A model generated the notes under the pieces. It saw only the letters and a list, made by a program, of their open reading frames with translations, was not told the origin of the DNA and did no database searches. The translations under genes were made by a program, and so were the position numbers. Shown here piece by piece: positions 6,626 through 16,677 of a stretch of 64,000 nt of DNA; within the stretch, counting starts at the first letter, position 1, and each line of letters begins with the position of its first letter. Origin of the DNA: Promethearchaeia archaeon (GTDB lineage: Archaea > Asgardarchaeota > Lokiarchaeia > Sigyniarchaeales > SOKP01); the NCBI GenBank assembly GCA_029856155.1, contig JAHQWL010000102.1:1-64000 (forward strand). The letters are read 5' to 3'.

Positions 6626-8503
6626 ATGAATGATACAAAATTTGATTTAAATATAACAAAAACAGATTATAAATCTATATTCAAGAAATTCCCTACGCCT
6701 ACTTATCTGTGGCAAAAAATTGGTGATGAATTAATATTGATTGATTTTAATAATGCTGCAAAAGAAATCACAGAGGAGAAAATAATAAATTTTTTGGGGA
6801 TTAAAGCTTCAGAGTTATATAAAGAACAGCCTCAAATTTTAGAAGAACTATGCAGGTGCATGAATGAACAAAATTGTATTTCTCGAGAAATGATATATCA
6901 TTATCAATCTACAGGACAAGAAAAAATTCTCTTTGTAATTTATGATTATGTTTCACCAAATCTAGTATTAGTTCATACAAAAAATATTACCGAGCAAAAA
7001 AAAGCAGAAGAAAAATTGCGAGAAAGTGAAATACATTTTCGTTCCATTGTAGAAAATTCTCATGATGGAATTCTTATTGTAAACGATAGCTTTCAATTCA
7101 CCTATGTAAATAATGTTTTATGTCAAATTTTAGATTATTCTTATGATGAGATTGTTGGTCAAGATTTTCGAAATTTCTTAGATGAAGCAGGTAAAAAACT
7201 TGTAGGAGATCGTTATGTTCGCAGACAAAGAGGAGAAAAAGTACCTCCCAGATATGAATTTAATGTTGTTAGGAAAAATGGTGAAAAACGGCACGTAGAA
7301 ATCATTTCTACAGTAAGTACAGAGTTAAGGGGAGGAATAACGACCATTGCTCAAATCTTGGATATAACAGAGCGGAAAAAAATTGAACAAAAACTGAAAG
7401 AATCGGAAAAAAAATTTAGGAGAATATTTGAAGATTCACCCTTTTCTATAGTTTTGATTAATCTGAACGGAAAATTAGTTGACTGTAATCCTGCAACAGA
7501 AAAATACAGCGGATATAAAAAAGAGGAATTAATTGGTAAGGATTTTAGAGATCTTTCTTTAATTCATCCAAAATTTTTACTTTCACTTGAACAAACCTTT
7601 AATCGCCTTTTAAAAGAAGAGAAAATTTATAATGCAGATATTCAAATGTATAAAAAAAAGGGAGACTTGATTTGGATAAATTTACAATCTTCTCGGGTTA
7701 AATTAAACGGTGAAACATTTTTCCAAGTTATAATACACGATATTAACAAACAAAAAAATGCAGATCTTCTTATAAGAGAACAGATTAGAAAATTAAAAGA
7801 ATTGAATAAAATTCAAAAAGAATTTATTACTAGAGCTTCCCACGAATTAAAAACCCCATTAATGTCTATTAGTGGAGCTAGTGAACTTCTAAGAGACGTT
7901 TATAATGATAAATTAGATAAGAATGCTTTAGAAATGCTTGAAATTATTCAAAGAAATAAGCAACGATTAGAATTTCTTATCAATAACTTACTTGACATTG
8001 TACATATAGATTATAAGAAACTCAAATTGAAGAAACAATCATGTAATCTCTCTAACATAATTCAAGAAATAATTAAAGAATGGGACTATTTTTTAAAAAA
8101 AAGTGAAATTAATTTAATTTTAGAACTTCCTACGAGTGTAATATTAAATATCGATAAAATAAGATTTGAACAAGTGTTTGCAAATATCCTTTTAAATGCT
8201 GTTAAAAATTCACCTCCTAATAGTAATGTTAAAATTATTGTTAAATATAAAGGAAAAAGCGTAAAAATATCGATAAGCGACACTGGAATAGGGTTAACTG
8301 AAGATGAAATCAATAAATTATTTACCAAATTTGGTAAGATTGAAAGATATGGTAAAGGAATGGAATTTCTTGATATTCAAGGTTCTGGTCTTGGACTATA
8401 TATCTCAAAAGAAATTATTGAATTACATGGCGGAAAAATTAGTGTAGAATCTGCGGGAAGAAACATGGGAGCGAAATTTACAATTGAATTACCAAAAGAA
8501 TAA
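6626..8503 (+). CDS. PAS-domain sensor histidine kinase
   Basis: 625 residues, no membrane segment, so a cytoplasmic sensor. Order: PAS-like domain (~18-125), PAS (~140-250), PAS (~265-375), HisKA with phospho-acceptor H406 in RASHELKTPL, then HATPase (~500-622) with N box NILLNAVKNSP, G1 DTGIGL and G2 GSGLGLYISK. Each PAS is followed by the usual linker (EQKKAEEKLRESE type). The first PAS-like domain closely resembles that of the kinase at 58150 (PTPTYLWQK versus PIPTYAWQK; both end LVLVHT-x-(N/D)IT). No response regulator is adjacent, so its partner is elsewhere. ATG is preceded by GGAG at about 9 bases. Confidence 0.92.
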   Translation: MNDTKFDLNITKTDYKSIFKKFPTPTYLWQKIGDELILIDFNNAAKEITEEKIINFLGIKASELYKEQPQILEELCRCMNEQNCISREMIYHYQSTGQEKILFVIYDYVSPNLVLVHTKNITEQKKAEEKLRESEIHFRSIVENSHDGILIVNDSFQFTYVNNVLCQILDYSYDEIVGQDFRNFLDEAGKKLVGDRYVRRQRGEKVPPRYEFNVVRKNGEKRHVEIISTVSTELRGGITTIAQILDITERKKIEQKLKESEKKFRRIFEDSPFSIVLINLNGKLVDCNPATEKYSGYKKEELIGKDFRDLSLIHPKFLLSLEQTFNRLLKEEKIYNADIQMYKKKGDLIWINLQSSRVKLNGETFFQVIIHDINKQKNADLLIREQIRKLKELNKIQKEFITRASHELKTPLMSISGASELLRDVYNDKLDKNALEMLEIIQRNKQRLEFLINNLLDIVHIDYKKLKLKKQSCNLSNIIQEIIKEWDYFLKKSEINLILELPTSVILNIDKIRFEQVFANILLNAVKNSPPNSNVKIIVKYKGKSVKISISDTGIGLTEDEINKLFTKFGKIERYGKGMEFLDIQGSGLGLYISKEIIELHGGKISVESAGRNMGAKFTIELPKE

Positions 8504-8607
8504 GTTCTTCTCTTAATAAATTTATAGAATCTCCCAATTTTAATAGTTTTAGAATACATACTGCTCAATAATTGAAAAGTTAAACTTGAGTTTTTGTAAC
8601 AGATTAC

Positions 8608-9831
8608 TTACATTTTTTCAACTATTATTGAAAGAATATTATTTCCAAATCCACCAAAATTGCAGGTTATCCCAGTTTCTGCACCATCAATTTGCCTTTT
8701 TCCAGCATCTCCTCTTAATTGCCAAACTAGTTCTACAACTTGAGCAACACCAGTAGCTCCAAGTGGATGACCTCTGGCTTTCAATCCTCCTGAAGGATTA
8801 ATTGGAATTTTTCCACCAATTTCAGTTAAACCTTCATGAGCTGCTTTAGCACCTTCTCCTTTGTCAAAAAACCCAATATCTTCCGATTGAACAGCTTCAA
8901 GAATCTCAAAAGCATCGTGTAATTCAGCTACATCTATATCATCTGGTGTTTTATTAGCCATTTTATATGCTTGACCTGAACAGATTCTCAAAGCTTTAAG
9001 AGTGGTAAAATCTTCACGTTCATATACTATGTGAGTGTCTGTAGCTTGACCAATACCAGAAATTAGAATTGATGTATCATTAAATTCCTTAGCTTTTTCA
9101 GCATTACATAACACTAGAGCTGCCGCTCCATCTGAAATAGGACAAATATGAAATAGTCTTAGAGGGTCTGCTATTATTGGATTGTTTTTATCATCATTAA
9201 GGAAATCATGAACGTTATCCCAACTCCCCTTTCCTTTCTGAATTGCACTTGCCATGAGATCATCAATAGTCCTCTGAAAATGTGCATAGGGATTTAATGC
9301 TCCATTCTTATGATTTTTAATGGCAATATCCGAAATCCAATCAAGCTCAGCATCATATTTATCGAGATATGTTCGTGTTAACATACCTGCAAATGAAGGA
9401 AGAGAGACTCCATGGCATCTTTCTGCTTCTGGATGTGTCAAAGTAGCTACATTTGAAGTTACATAACCAGGAGTTGTGATATGCGTCATTTTTTCACCAC
9501 CAACCACCAAAACAAAATCACTCATTCCAGAAGCAATTGCTTGAAAACCAACTTTAACCGCTGATCCCCCACTTGCAGGACCATTTTTAATATGATCAGC
9601 AGCAGCAGGTAATAAACTTAATTTGTCAACAAGGGCACTTGCAACCCCAGATAAATTATTGAAAACGGAAGGACTCATGGCACCAACATACACAGAATCA
9701 AAGTCTTTATCATTAGTATTTGAATCTTCGATTGCCTCTAAGGAAGCTTCAGACATTAAATCAAGGAGTCCTTTATCCGGTAATTGTCCAAATTTTGTAT
9801 GTCCAACTCCAATTATCGCCACTTTTTCCAT
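8608..9831 (-). CDS. Thiolase-family protein (acetyl-CoA acetyltransferase-like, nucleophile cysteine replaced)
   Basis: 407 residues, full length for archaeal thiolases/SCP-x-like enzymes. The C-terminal catalytic motifs are intact: NPSGGLKARGHPLGATG (histidine loop) and CNFGGFGNN (second cysteine), plus CPISDGAAALVL. At the place where family members have the acyl-accepting cysteine (C-A-S-G), this protein reads NGPASGG, with proline at residue 85. So it may not form the usual acyl-enzyme, or it may belong to a subfamily with other chemistry or a non-catalytic complex role. It lies 156 bases before the alcohol dehydrogenase on the same strand and is probably transcribed separately (T/A-rich promoter region 9840-9900). 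No HMG-CoA synthase or DUF35 partner is next to it. Confidence 0.88.
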   Translation of the reverse strand: MEKVAIIGVGHTKFGQLPDKGLLDLMSEASLEAIEDSNTNDKDFDSVYVGAMSPSVFNNLSGVASALVDKLSLLPAAADHIKNGPASGGSAVKVGFQAIASGMSDFVLVVGGEKMTHITTPGYVTSNVATLTHPEAERCHGVSLPSFAGMLTRTYLDKYDAELDWISDIAIKNHKNGALNPYAHFQRTIDDLMASAIQKGKGSWDNVHDFLNDDKNNPIIADPLRLFHICPISDGAAALVLCNAEKAKEFNDTSILISGIGQATDTHIVYEREDFTTLKALRICSGQAYKMANKTPDDIDVAELHDAFEILEAVQSEDIGFFDKGEGAKAAHEGLTEIGGKIPINPSGGLKARGHPLGATGVAQVVELVWQLRGDAGKRQIDGAETGITCNFGGFGNNILSIIVEKM

Positions 9832-9987
9832 AAATTTTCACCATATTATAATATATTCTTATGTCATTCTGAATAATAAATATTTAAATTAAGTTATAAG
9901 TACTAATTGTTTAGCCTAGATCTGAAACAATTAATATCTTATGACCTAAATTAATTCTTGAGGATTAGAGGAAAAAAATTTTGGAAT

Positions 9988-11160
9988 TTATTTATTTCTT
10001 GTATAACTTTTTTCTATCAAATTAGAGATTTCTTCAAAATTAGCTATTTTTGGATGAAGTGTGTAATTACGGAGATTAAGTGTATCATTAGCTATCGCTC
10101 TAATATTGTCTTTAGATACTGCTTTATCTTCTAAACTTATCCATAATCCAATTTTTTTCAAGAATGATTCAATTTCATCACAACAATTTTCAGCAGCCGA
10201 TTCATCAGAACTTTTTTCTAGAGCGGGGTTAAATAAACGTCCAACAACAGCATATTTCTCAATTGCATGTCTCCAGGTCCAACGATTAACTTCAGGGTAA
10301 AATATCGCGAGGCCTTCACCATGACTGATACCAGATGCATGTCCTCCAAGAGCCATTGCTATTCCGTGAGCGAGTGTGGTTCCTATATTCGAAATGCATA
10401 GACCGCCAAGTGTAGCGGCGAATGAAAGAGCTTCTCTTGCTTCTTTATTGGTGCCATCTTTAATAGCAATTGGTAGATATTTTATTACATTTCTTAATGC
10501 ATGTAGAGCGTATAGATCTATAAATTCTGATGAGTTCTTGTTTATAAATGTTTCAAATGAATGAGTAAATGCATCGAAACCAGTAGAAGCTGTAATTTGT
10601 GGTGGAACAGTCAATGTAAGTTCAGGATCGACCAGTGCAACACTAGGAGTAAGATCCCAACTAGCTAATGCCGATTTAGTTTTATCTTTAGAACTTTTTA
10701 TCACTGACATATTAGTGACTTCTGCCCCTGTACCGCCTGTAGTTGGTACAGCAATGATTGGAAGGATTTTTTTACTGTCAATTCGTTTTTGACCTAACCT
10801 ATAATCCCAAACATTCCCTTCATGCCTAGCACCTACAGCAATAGCTTTTGCGGTGTCAATACTTGAGCCTCCTCCCACTCCTAGGATTACTTCTACTTTA
10901 TTTTCTGCTGCAATCTCAGAGCCTATGTCTACGCATTCATCGGTTGGTTCAGGAATAGCTCCATCATAGTGAATTATTTCTACTCCTTCTTCTTGGCACA
11001 GCTTGCTCACTTTTGTAAATAATTCTTCCATTGCTGGAAAAGGTTTAACAGTAACTAATAAACATTTTTTACCATTTCTTTTCACTACTTTTCCAATCTC
11101 ATTTACACGACCCCAACCAAAATTAATTCGTGTTGGATGATAATAATTAAAATTTCTCAT
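9988..11160 (-). CDS. Iron-containing alcohol dehydrogenase
   Basis: 390 residues, standard group III length. NAD(P)-binding motif GGGSSIDTAKA (~96-106), PTTGGTGAE loop, and metal ligands in the D/H pattern of the family: DAFTHSFE and LAHGIAMALGG...GISHGEG. The start MRNFNYYHPTRINFG fits the typical beginning F-x(n)-P-T-x-I-x-F-G of butanol-dehydrogenase-like enzymes. Cytoplasmic; reduces aldehydes or ketones (or the reverse) with NAD(P)H. Downstream of it on the same strand is the thiolase-family gene. The substrate cannot be told from sequence. Confidence 0.92.
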   Translation of the reverse strand: MRNFNYYHPTRINFGWGRVNEIGKVVKRNGKKCLLVTVKPFPAMEELFTKVSKLCQEEGVEIIHYDGAIPEPTDECVDIGSEIAAENKVEVILGVGGGSSIDTAKAIAVGARHEGNVWDYRLGQKRIDSKKILPIIAVPTTGGTGAEVTNMSVIKSSKDKTKSALASWDLTPSVALVDPELTLTVPPQITASTGFDAFTHSFETFINKNSSEFIDLYALHALRNVIKYLPIAIKDGTNKEAREALSFAATLGGLCISNIGTTLAHGIAMALGGHASGISHGEGLAIFYPEVNRWTWRHAIEKYAVVGRLFNPALEKSSDESAAENCCDEIESFLKKIGLWISLEDKAVSKDNIRAIANDTLNLRNYTLHPKIANFEEISNLIEKSYTRNK

Positions 11161-11311
11161 AATTCATCAATTTTAGTTTTATTTGCTAGTTTATTTAAAT
11201 AATTATTGATTAAAAGGTTTTGAATCTTTAATTTTGTGTTATAATTAAAAACTATATAGAAATGTAAATAATAATCTTCAAAAAATTAAAATATTTTCGG
11301 AGGAATAAATC

Positions 11312-12214
11312 GTGTTGAAAGGAATCCATTTTTTATTAACCTATACCTGTAATTATACATGTGAACACTGCTTTTTATATTGTAGCCCAAATTCTCAAGG
11401 GACCTTTACAATTAAGCAAATTAGAGAAGTTTTAAGAGAAGCAATAAAAATTGGGACTGTAGAATGGATCTATTTTGAAGGAGGTGAACCATTTTTATAT
11501 TACCCAATAATGCTTCAGGGCCTTAGAGAAGCAAAGGAATCAGGATTCAAAACGGGAGTAGTGACGAATTCATATTGGGCAACAAGTGTTGAGGATGCAG
11601 AACTATGGCTTAAACCTATTTCTGAAATTGGAATTTCAGAATTAAGTATTAGTAATGATGCTTTTCATTATGGAACTGAAGAATTAAATTTATCAAAAAT
11701 GGCTGAAAAAGCGGTAAAAAGTCTGAATCTACCTTCCTCTTCAATTTGTATTGATAAACCTACTAAAGAAGAAGGAATTGATAAAGATCAAGAAAAGGGA
11801 GAACCTGTAATCAAAGGCGGGGCAATGTTTAGAGGTAGAGCTGTTGAAACTTTAACTGAAAACTTACCTCGAAGGTCATGGGAGGAAATGAATAAGTGTC
11901 CGTATGAAGATCTTGAAGGTCTTGGACGTGTACATGTAGATTCATTTGGGAACGTACATATCTGTCAAGGTTTGAGTATTGGAAATATGTGGCAGACACC
12001 CCTTTCAGAAATTATTAATAAATATGATGCCAAAACTCATCCTATCTGTAGACTTTTAATTAATGGGGGTCCGTCTCAACTTATACGAGAATATGAAATA
12101 GAGCATGAGGATAACTATGTTGACGAATGCCATCTTTGCTATCTTGCAAGAATGAAGCTTATAGATAAATTTCCACAATATCTTGCTCCTAAGCAAGTAT
12201 ATGGATTAGAGTAA
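11312..12214 (+). CDS. Radical SAM protein with C-terminal cysteine cluster
   Basis: 300 residues. The 4Fe-4S site C13-x3-C17-x2-C20 (CNYTCEHC) is followed by GGEP (SAM binding, ~59). The last 100 residues contain further cysteines (around CPYED, HICQGLS, PICRLL, CHLC), suggesting a SPASM/twitch-like auxiliary cluster as in peptide- and protein-modifying enzymes. Start chosen at GTG 11312 because GGAGG lies 8 bases upstream. It stands alone between divergent or independent genes, so context gives no substrate. I see no precursor peptide next to it. Confidence 0.85.
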   Translation: MLKGIHFLLTYTCNYTCEHCFLYCSPNSQGTFTIKQIREVLREAIKIGTVEWIYFEGGEPFLYYPIMLQGLREAKESGFKTGVVTNSYWATSVEDAELWLKPISEIGISELSISNDAFHYGTEELNLSKMAEKAVKSLNLPSSSICIDKPTKEEGIDKDQEKGEPVIKGGAMFRGRAVETLTENLPRRSWEEMNKCPYEDLEGLGRVHVDSFGNVHICQGLSIGNMWQTPLSEIINKYDAKTHPICRLLINGGPSQLIREYEIEHEDNYVDECHLCYLARMKLIDKFPQYLAPKQVYGLE

Positions 12215-12234
12215 TTTTATAATTCTAATAAGTT

Positions 12235-12249
12235 CTTACTTCAAGTAAG
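12235..12249 (+). terminator. Hairpin with T-rich tail after the radical SAM gene
   Basis: CTTACTT-C-AAGTAAG, perfect 7-bp arms, 20 bases after the stop codon, followed by CTACTTTTTATTT. Probably ends the radical SAM transcript. The rest of 12250-12459 shows no gene. Confidence 0.45.
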
Positions 12250-12459
12250 GTTCTACTTTTTATTTCTCGTTACCGATAATTACAAAATAATTAAAGGGGT
12301 TATATTAGATAGAAATTCTTATTTAAAAGTATTTCTATGAATTTTTTTTATGATTTTAACCATTTACTATTAAAAGAATTCAAATATCAAAAATCTATTA
12401 TTGTTGCATAGGTAATAAATATTCATTCTAATTTTAAAATGATAAAAAACTGAATCACA

Positions 12460-13653
12460 ATGACTTATATTGATAAAGATAAGTTACGAGCATTATTCAA
12501 ATGGTATATGCAAGAAGTAGGAGATATTTTAGTTTCTGTTCTTTTAGTTGACCGAGACGGATTAATAGTTAATATTTTAACGAGAGATTCTGATAAATTA
12601 GATGAAAAAAAATTTGTTGGGGCATTTAGTTCTTTAGTTGAATTAGTACTAAAAAAATTAACACAAGATTTTGATCTTGGAACCTTTGGTGCGGGCACAT
12701 TTGATACAAATAAATACAGATTTATTTTTTGTGAATCTGGATCGGAACATGTTCTAGTCTCAATACTCAATCATACTGCCTTAGTTGATGATATATTTCC
12801 ATATACTTATTTAACTGCTGATAAAGTAGCAAGGATTATCGATGGAGAACTACCAGTCAGCCCTGTGATTCCAAAAGTAAAAAGAGATACTGAACTTGAA
12901 AAAATTAAGCGAAAAATGGAATATTATCAAAGTAAGCCTCACTCACCTGAGTATGTCTATAAACTTTCTTTGATCGGAGATGGTGGAGTGGGAAAAACTA
13001 GTATGGCTCAAAGATATGTTCATGGAATATTTAATGCAGATTATAAAGCAACCATTGGTACTTATATCTCTAAGAAAGAATGTGAATTTAAAGAATTGGG
13101 AACGTCTATCAGATTTATGATATGGGATTTAGCGGGACAAAGTCAATTCGAAAGATTATGGCCAGATTATTTAACAGATTCTCGTGTGGGAATCATAATT
13201 TTTGATATAACAAACCTCGAATCATTTAAGCATATAAAGAAATGGCATGATATAATTAAAAGAGTTGCATTGCCTCATATTGTTTTAATTCTTGTTGGAA
13301 ATAAAGTTGATTTAAAAGATTCTAGAGTAGTATCAACGGAAAAAGGTATGAATTTAGCCAAAGAATTAGGCATTTATTATATGGAAACCTCTGCAAAGAC
13401 TAATCAAAATATTGAAGAAGTTTTTGAATGGATTGCACTCCAAATTATCAACCAAAATATTGAAGATGTAAAAGACAATTTATTTGATAAACAAATTGAA
13501 GAAGGAATTAAATATGTAATTTCAAGTCCGCAATTAAAGATATTAAATCAATATTTTACTAAACAACTTGATTATTGTATTGGAAAGAGTGGTACTACAG
13601 AAATTATTAAGTATTTAGATATATTAAAAGCAATTGAAAAAAATAAGTTATAG
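12460..13653 (+). CDS. Roadblock-like domain fused to Rab/Ras-like small GTPase
   Basis: 397 residues. Residues ~1-130 resemble a roadblock/LC7 domain (start LRALFKWYMQEVGDILVSVLLVDRDGLIV, the fold of MglB and Rag-interacting proteins). Residues ~165-335 are a Rab-like GTPase with complete motifs: G1 GDGGVGKT (173-180), switch I threonine in KATIGTY, G3 WDLAGQ with catalytic Gln (D223-Q227), G4 NKVD (281-284), G5 ETSAK. The last ~60 residues are a helical extension. No C-terminal lipidation cysteine and no membrane segment. Known: Asgard genomes hold many small GTPases and roadblock proteins. The fusion places a putative regulator or dimerisation module in cis. It converges on leuS, with only 17 bases between their stop codons. 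Confidence 0.9.
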   Translation: MTYIDKDKLRALFKWYMQEVGDILVSVLLVDRDGLIVNILTRDSDKLDEKKFVGAFSSLVELVLKKLTQDFDLGTFGAGTFDTNKYRFIFCESGSEHVLVSILNHTALVDDIFPYTYLTADKVARIIDGELPVSPVIPKVKRDTELEKIKRKMEYYQSKPHSPEYVYKLSLIGDGGVGKTSMAQRYVHGIFNADYKATIGTYISKKECEFKELGTSIRFMIWDLAGQSQFERLWPDYLTDSRVGIIIFDITNLESFKHIKKWHDIIKRVALPHIVLILVGNKVDLKDSRVVSTEKGMNLAKELGIYYMETSAKTNQNIEEVFEWIALQIINQNIEDVKDNLFDKQIEEGIKYVISSPQLKILNQYFTKQLDYCIGKSGTTEIIKYLDILKAIEKNKL

Positions 13654-13670
13654 AGCAATTTAGTAACATA

Positions 13671-16559
13671 TTAATCATTTATATAAAGAGCGGGCTTGAA
13701 CGGTTTTGCTCTTGTAGATCTTTGTTTTGGATCAAAATCAGAATTAATTACAATCAAGGAATTTACTCGTTTTTCTATATAAGATTTATAATGATTAAGT
13801 AATTCAACTTCTTCTACTTGTAGCCATTGTTTTTCCCATATTCGGTCTCTTAATTGACTATTTATAAAAGGTACGAGTTCTTTATTACTAATCAACTTAC
13901 TATCTTTTTTTATCTCAGACATTATATCATTAAAATTCCCTTTTTTTGATATTATTAAGTCTGAAGTTTTATACTTCCACCTAGGAGCCGTATATAGATT
14001 TATTTCACCAGATTTCAGTGATTTTATGATTTTTTTTATACTGAAAATATCCTCAATAACATTTGAGATATAATCGAATTCAAGTTCAAGGTTGTTATTA
14101 ATATAGTGTTTATTAAAGTCTCCCCAAATTACTTTTGATATTAATCCAATGTTTCCGGAAAATTCCCACAATTCCTCGCATATATGAGGTAGTGTTAAGG
14201 AAAGCATTTTTAACCAATCCTCATAAACTAATTTAAATACTATTAGAAAATCATCTATATTGTCAGTATCTCTATAAAATTCCTGTACTAGATTAAAAAT
14301 CTCATAAAATGAAGTTTGAAGATATCTCCTTATATTGTATTCTTCTAAAGCTTTTTGAGCTTCAATAAATCTTTTAATAATTTTAGAAAGTATCACTCTT
14401 GAATATTTAGATTTAATAGTTCCAAATTTAGCGTCAATTTTTTTTGATTGCTCGATTTTATCAGAAATAAAAGTATAAAATTTGAATATGTGATTTTTAA
14501 CCGTCTCTATTTCTTTTTGTCGAAAATCCATATAAACACCAAAATCCGCACCATGAGATATATAGAATCTAAATAAATCAGCAGAATATTTTTTTTTAAT
14601 ATCTGCAAGAGGAACCACGTTTCCTTTTGATTTACCCATTTTCTGGCCTTCTACATTGACTGGTTCGATTAAACTAATAATTTTTGGCCAATGTTTTTCT
14701 GGAAAAATAGCAACATGATGAAATATGTAAAAACTCAAATGATTGGAAATGTGCATTATTGCAGTATGGCGATGGTCAACTGGATACCAATATTGGAACT
14801 CTTCCTGCATTTCTTTAAGGATTTTCTCTTCAATATTGATTTTTTTTGATAGTGTAGTCACATCTCTTTTCTTTAAGAGTACAAAATCAAAGAAATCTGG
14901 AATTAACTGTTCTGGTTTAATTTGATATTCTATTATTTTATGTGATATTGTATAGAATGCCATGTATATTGTCGAATCGCTTAGAGATTCTATTATCCAC
15001 TCGTTATTGAAAGGCAATTGTGTCCCTAGACCCCTCTTTCTTGCGCAGGGTCTTTTTTCAAGCCATTTAAAAATATTTTCAAAATTTAATCGATACTTAT
15101 TAGGTATAATTTTCATGTTATTAAGACATTCAAATGCATTCTTTTTCCAATCTCCCGCATTAAAATTAAGAAACCACTGATCCTTTAGAATGGAAACTAT
15201 AATGTTAGCACCACATTTGCATCTAAGGTTTTTAGTAACCGGAATAAATAATTTATCTGCTCTATTCTCTTTGATTAAATCTTCTGAAACCTGTTTGGCC
15301 GCATCACTAACTTTCATTCCTTGGTATTTACCACATTTATCATTAAGAAATCCATTATAAAATTCATTTTTATAATTCTCACTTGTTGCTAAATCTAGTT
15401 CTTCTTTGTCTTTTTGAGAATCGACATTATATTTCTCACAGTAAATTTTTGCAGGAAAATCTTTGAAGCCTTTTAATTCGATAATCTGAATTGGATAAAT
15501 TAATTCGGTTTCTCTTTTATCTAAATTAAATTCTTCAGTTAGTTCTGTATCTTTTTGCAAATCAATTAGTGCTATGTAATCATAAGGAGCATGAGCTGGA
15601 ACTGAATAAACCACACCAGTAGCTGTAGCTGTATCAACAAAATCTCCGGGTAAAATCGGAATTTCTTTAATTCCATAGACATCTCTAGCCTTTTTACCAA
15701 CAATTTTACTTCCTTTAAAATTATCTAATACTTTAATCTCTTTATTTTGATTTTCTAACAAGTGGGTTGCTTCCTCGGAGATAAACCATATTTCTCCATT
15801 TATATTAGCCTTAATATAATCTCCATTTGGTTTTATCCATATATTTGTGATTCCATATATTGTTTCTGGTCTTAATGTTGAAGCTATAAGAAAACCATCC
15901 TCAAAAGGGAATTTTATACAAATAAATTCATTAATATTAAGGTCTAATTCATCCCCACTAACAATATCGTCCTCACCTACGGCATTATCATCTCGTGGGC
16001 AATATAAAATTGGATATTCACCTTTTTCAATATATCCCTTTTCATTTAAATGATAATATTGCCATTCGATGAATTTATTATAGATTTTGTCTCCAGTCGT
16101 AAATTCTCTTCTCCAGTCCAAACTCATACCAATTGATTTAAAATCCATTTTAATAGTGTTAGAAAAGTATTTTACAATATTCCAAGGATCTACAAAACTA
16201 TCAACAATTTCATCTACTCTTTTCTGATCTTTAGTATGTAATAATACGTATTCTTTCATCCTAGTTATTTGTATTTGATCCCCTCTTTCTATAGATGAAG
16301 AAATTGCTAAAACTGGAGTTCCTGTTATATGAAATGCCATAGGATATAACACATTATATCCTTTCGCCCGATAATATCGAGCAAATATATCTCCGTTAAC
16401 AAAACTCCTCCCATGACCTATATGAGTAGGACCTGAAGCATATGGATAAGGAGAGGTAATAAATATTTTCTCTATTTTCTTATCTGGATTTGCTTCGAAT
16501 ATTTTCGTTTCTTCCCACTTATCCTGCCATTTCTTTTCAATTTCTTGTGGATTATACAT
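13671..16559 (-). CDS. leuS: Leucyl-tRNA synthetase, archaeal type
   Basis: 962 residues, the length of archaeal/eukaryotic-type LeuRS. Class I signatures: HIGH at 46-49 in YASGPTHIGHGRSF and the second signature KMGKS at 640-644 (usual form KMSKS). The large editing domain (CP1) lies between, with TLRPET and VYSVPAH... typical of the editing pocket. It charges tRNA-Leu in the cytoplasm. The start MYNPQEIEKKWQDKW is the normal beginning of the family. A possible 41-codon frame ends over its start codon (16552-16677). Confidence 0.95.
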   Translation of the reverse strand: MYNPQEIEKKWQDKWEETKIFEANPDKKIEKIFITSPYPYASGPTHIGHGRSFVNGDIFARYYRAKGYNVLYPMAFHITGTPVLAISSSIERGDQIQITRMKEYVLLHTKDQKRVDEIVDSFVDPWNIVKYFSNTIKMDFKSIGMSLDWRREFTTGDKIYNKFIEWQYYHLNEKGYIEKGEYPILYCPRDDNAVGEDDIVSGDELDLNINEFICIKFPFEDGFLIASTLRPETIYGITNIWIKPNGDYIKANINGEIWFISEEATHLLENQNKEIKVLDNFKGSKIVGKKARDVYGIKEIPILPGDFVDTATATGVVYSVPAHAPYDYIALIDLQKDTELTEEFNLDKRETELIYPIQIIELKGFKDFPAKIYCEKYNVDSQKDKEELDLATSENYKNEFYNGFLNDKCGKYQGMKVSDAAKQVSEDLIKENRADKLFIPVTKNLRCKCGANIIVSILKDQWFLNFNAGDWKKNAFECLNNMKIIPNKYRLNFENIFKWLEKRPCARKRGLGTQLPFNNEWIIESLSDSTIYMAFYTISHKIIEYQIKPEQLIPDFFDFVLLKKRDVTTLSKKINIEEKILKEMQEEFQYWYPVDHRHTAIMHISNHLSFYIFHHVAIFPEKHWPKIISLIEPVNVEGQKMGKSKGNVVPLADIKKKYSADLFRFYISHGADFGVYMDFRQKEIETVKNHIFKFYTFISDKIEQSKKIDAKFGTIKSKYSRVILSKIIKRFIEAQKALEEYNIRRYLQTSFYEIFNLVQEFYRDTDNIDDFLIVFKLVYEDWLKMLSLTLPHICEELWEFSGNIGLISKVIWGDFNKHYINNNLELEFDYISNVIEDIFSIKKIIKSLKSGEINLYTAPRWKYKTSDLIISKKGNFNDIMSEIKKDSKLISNKELVPFINSQLRDRIWEKQWLQVEEVELLNHYKSYIEKRVNSLIVINSDFDPKQRSTRAKPFKPALYIND

Positions 16560-16677
16560 TTTTTTTTAACACAATCTTGACTTTTCTGTTCTTTATTTCA
16601 ACTCGAATCCTTTTTTGAGTTATCAACCGCCTATATTCTTTTTCAATTAAATTTACCAGCCAAGCAAACAAATCCAT
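16552..16677 (-). CDS. Possible 41-residue basic protein overlapping the leuS start
   Basis: Frame begins MDLFAWLVNLIEKEYRR and ends VLKKNV-stop, its last 8 bases overlapping the first codons of leuS (AATGTATAA). The composition, an amphipathic start then a Lys/Arg-rich tail, looks protein-like, and the overlap would couple it to leuS translation. There is no Shine-Dalgarno before the ATG, and the frame stays open upstream to a TAG near 16753. It may be a small gene, a leader peptide or chance. Confidence 0.3.
   Translation of the reverse strand: MDLFAWLVNLIEKEYRRLITQKRIRVEIKNRKVKIVLKKNV

Noticed and set aside
12180..12200. CTTGCTCCTAAGCAAG inverted repeat
   Set aside because: Lies within the radical SAM coding sequence and is explained by its codons.
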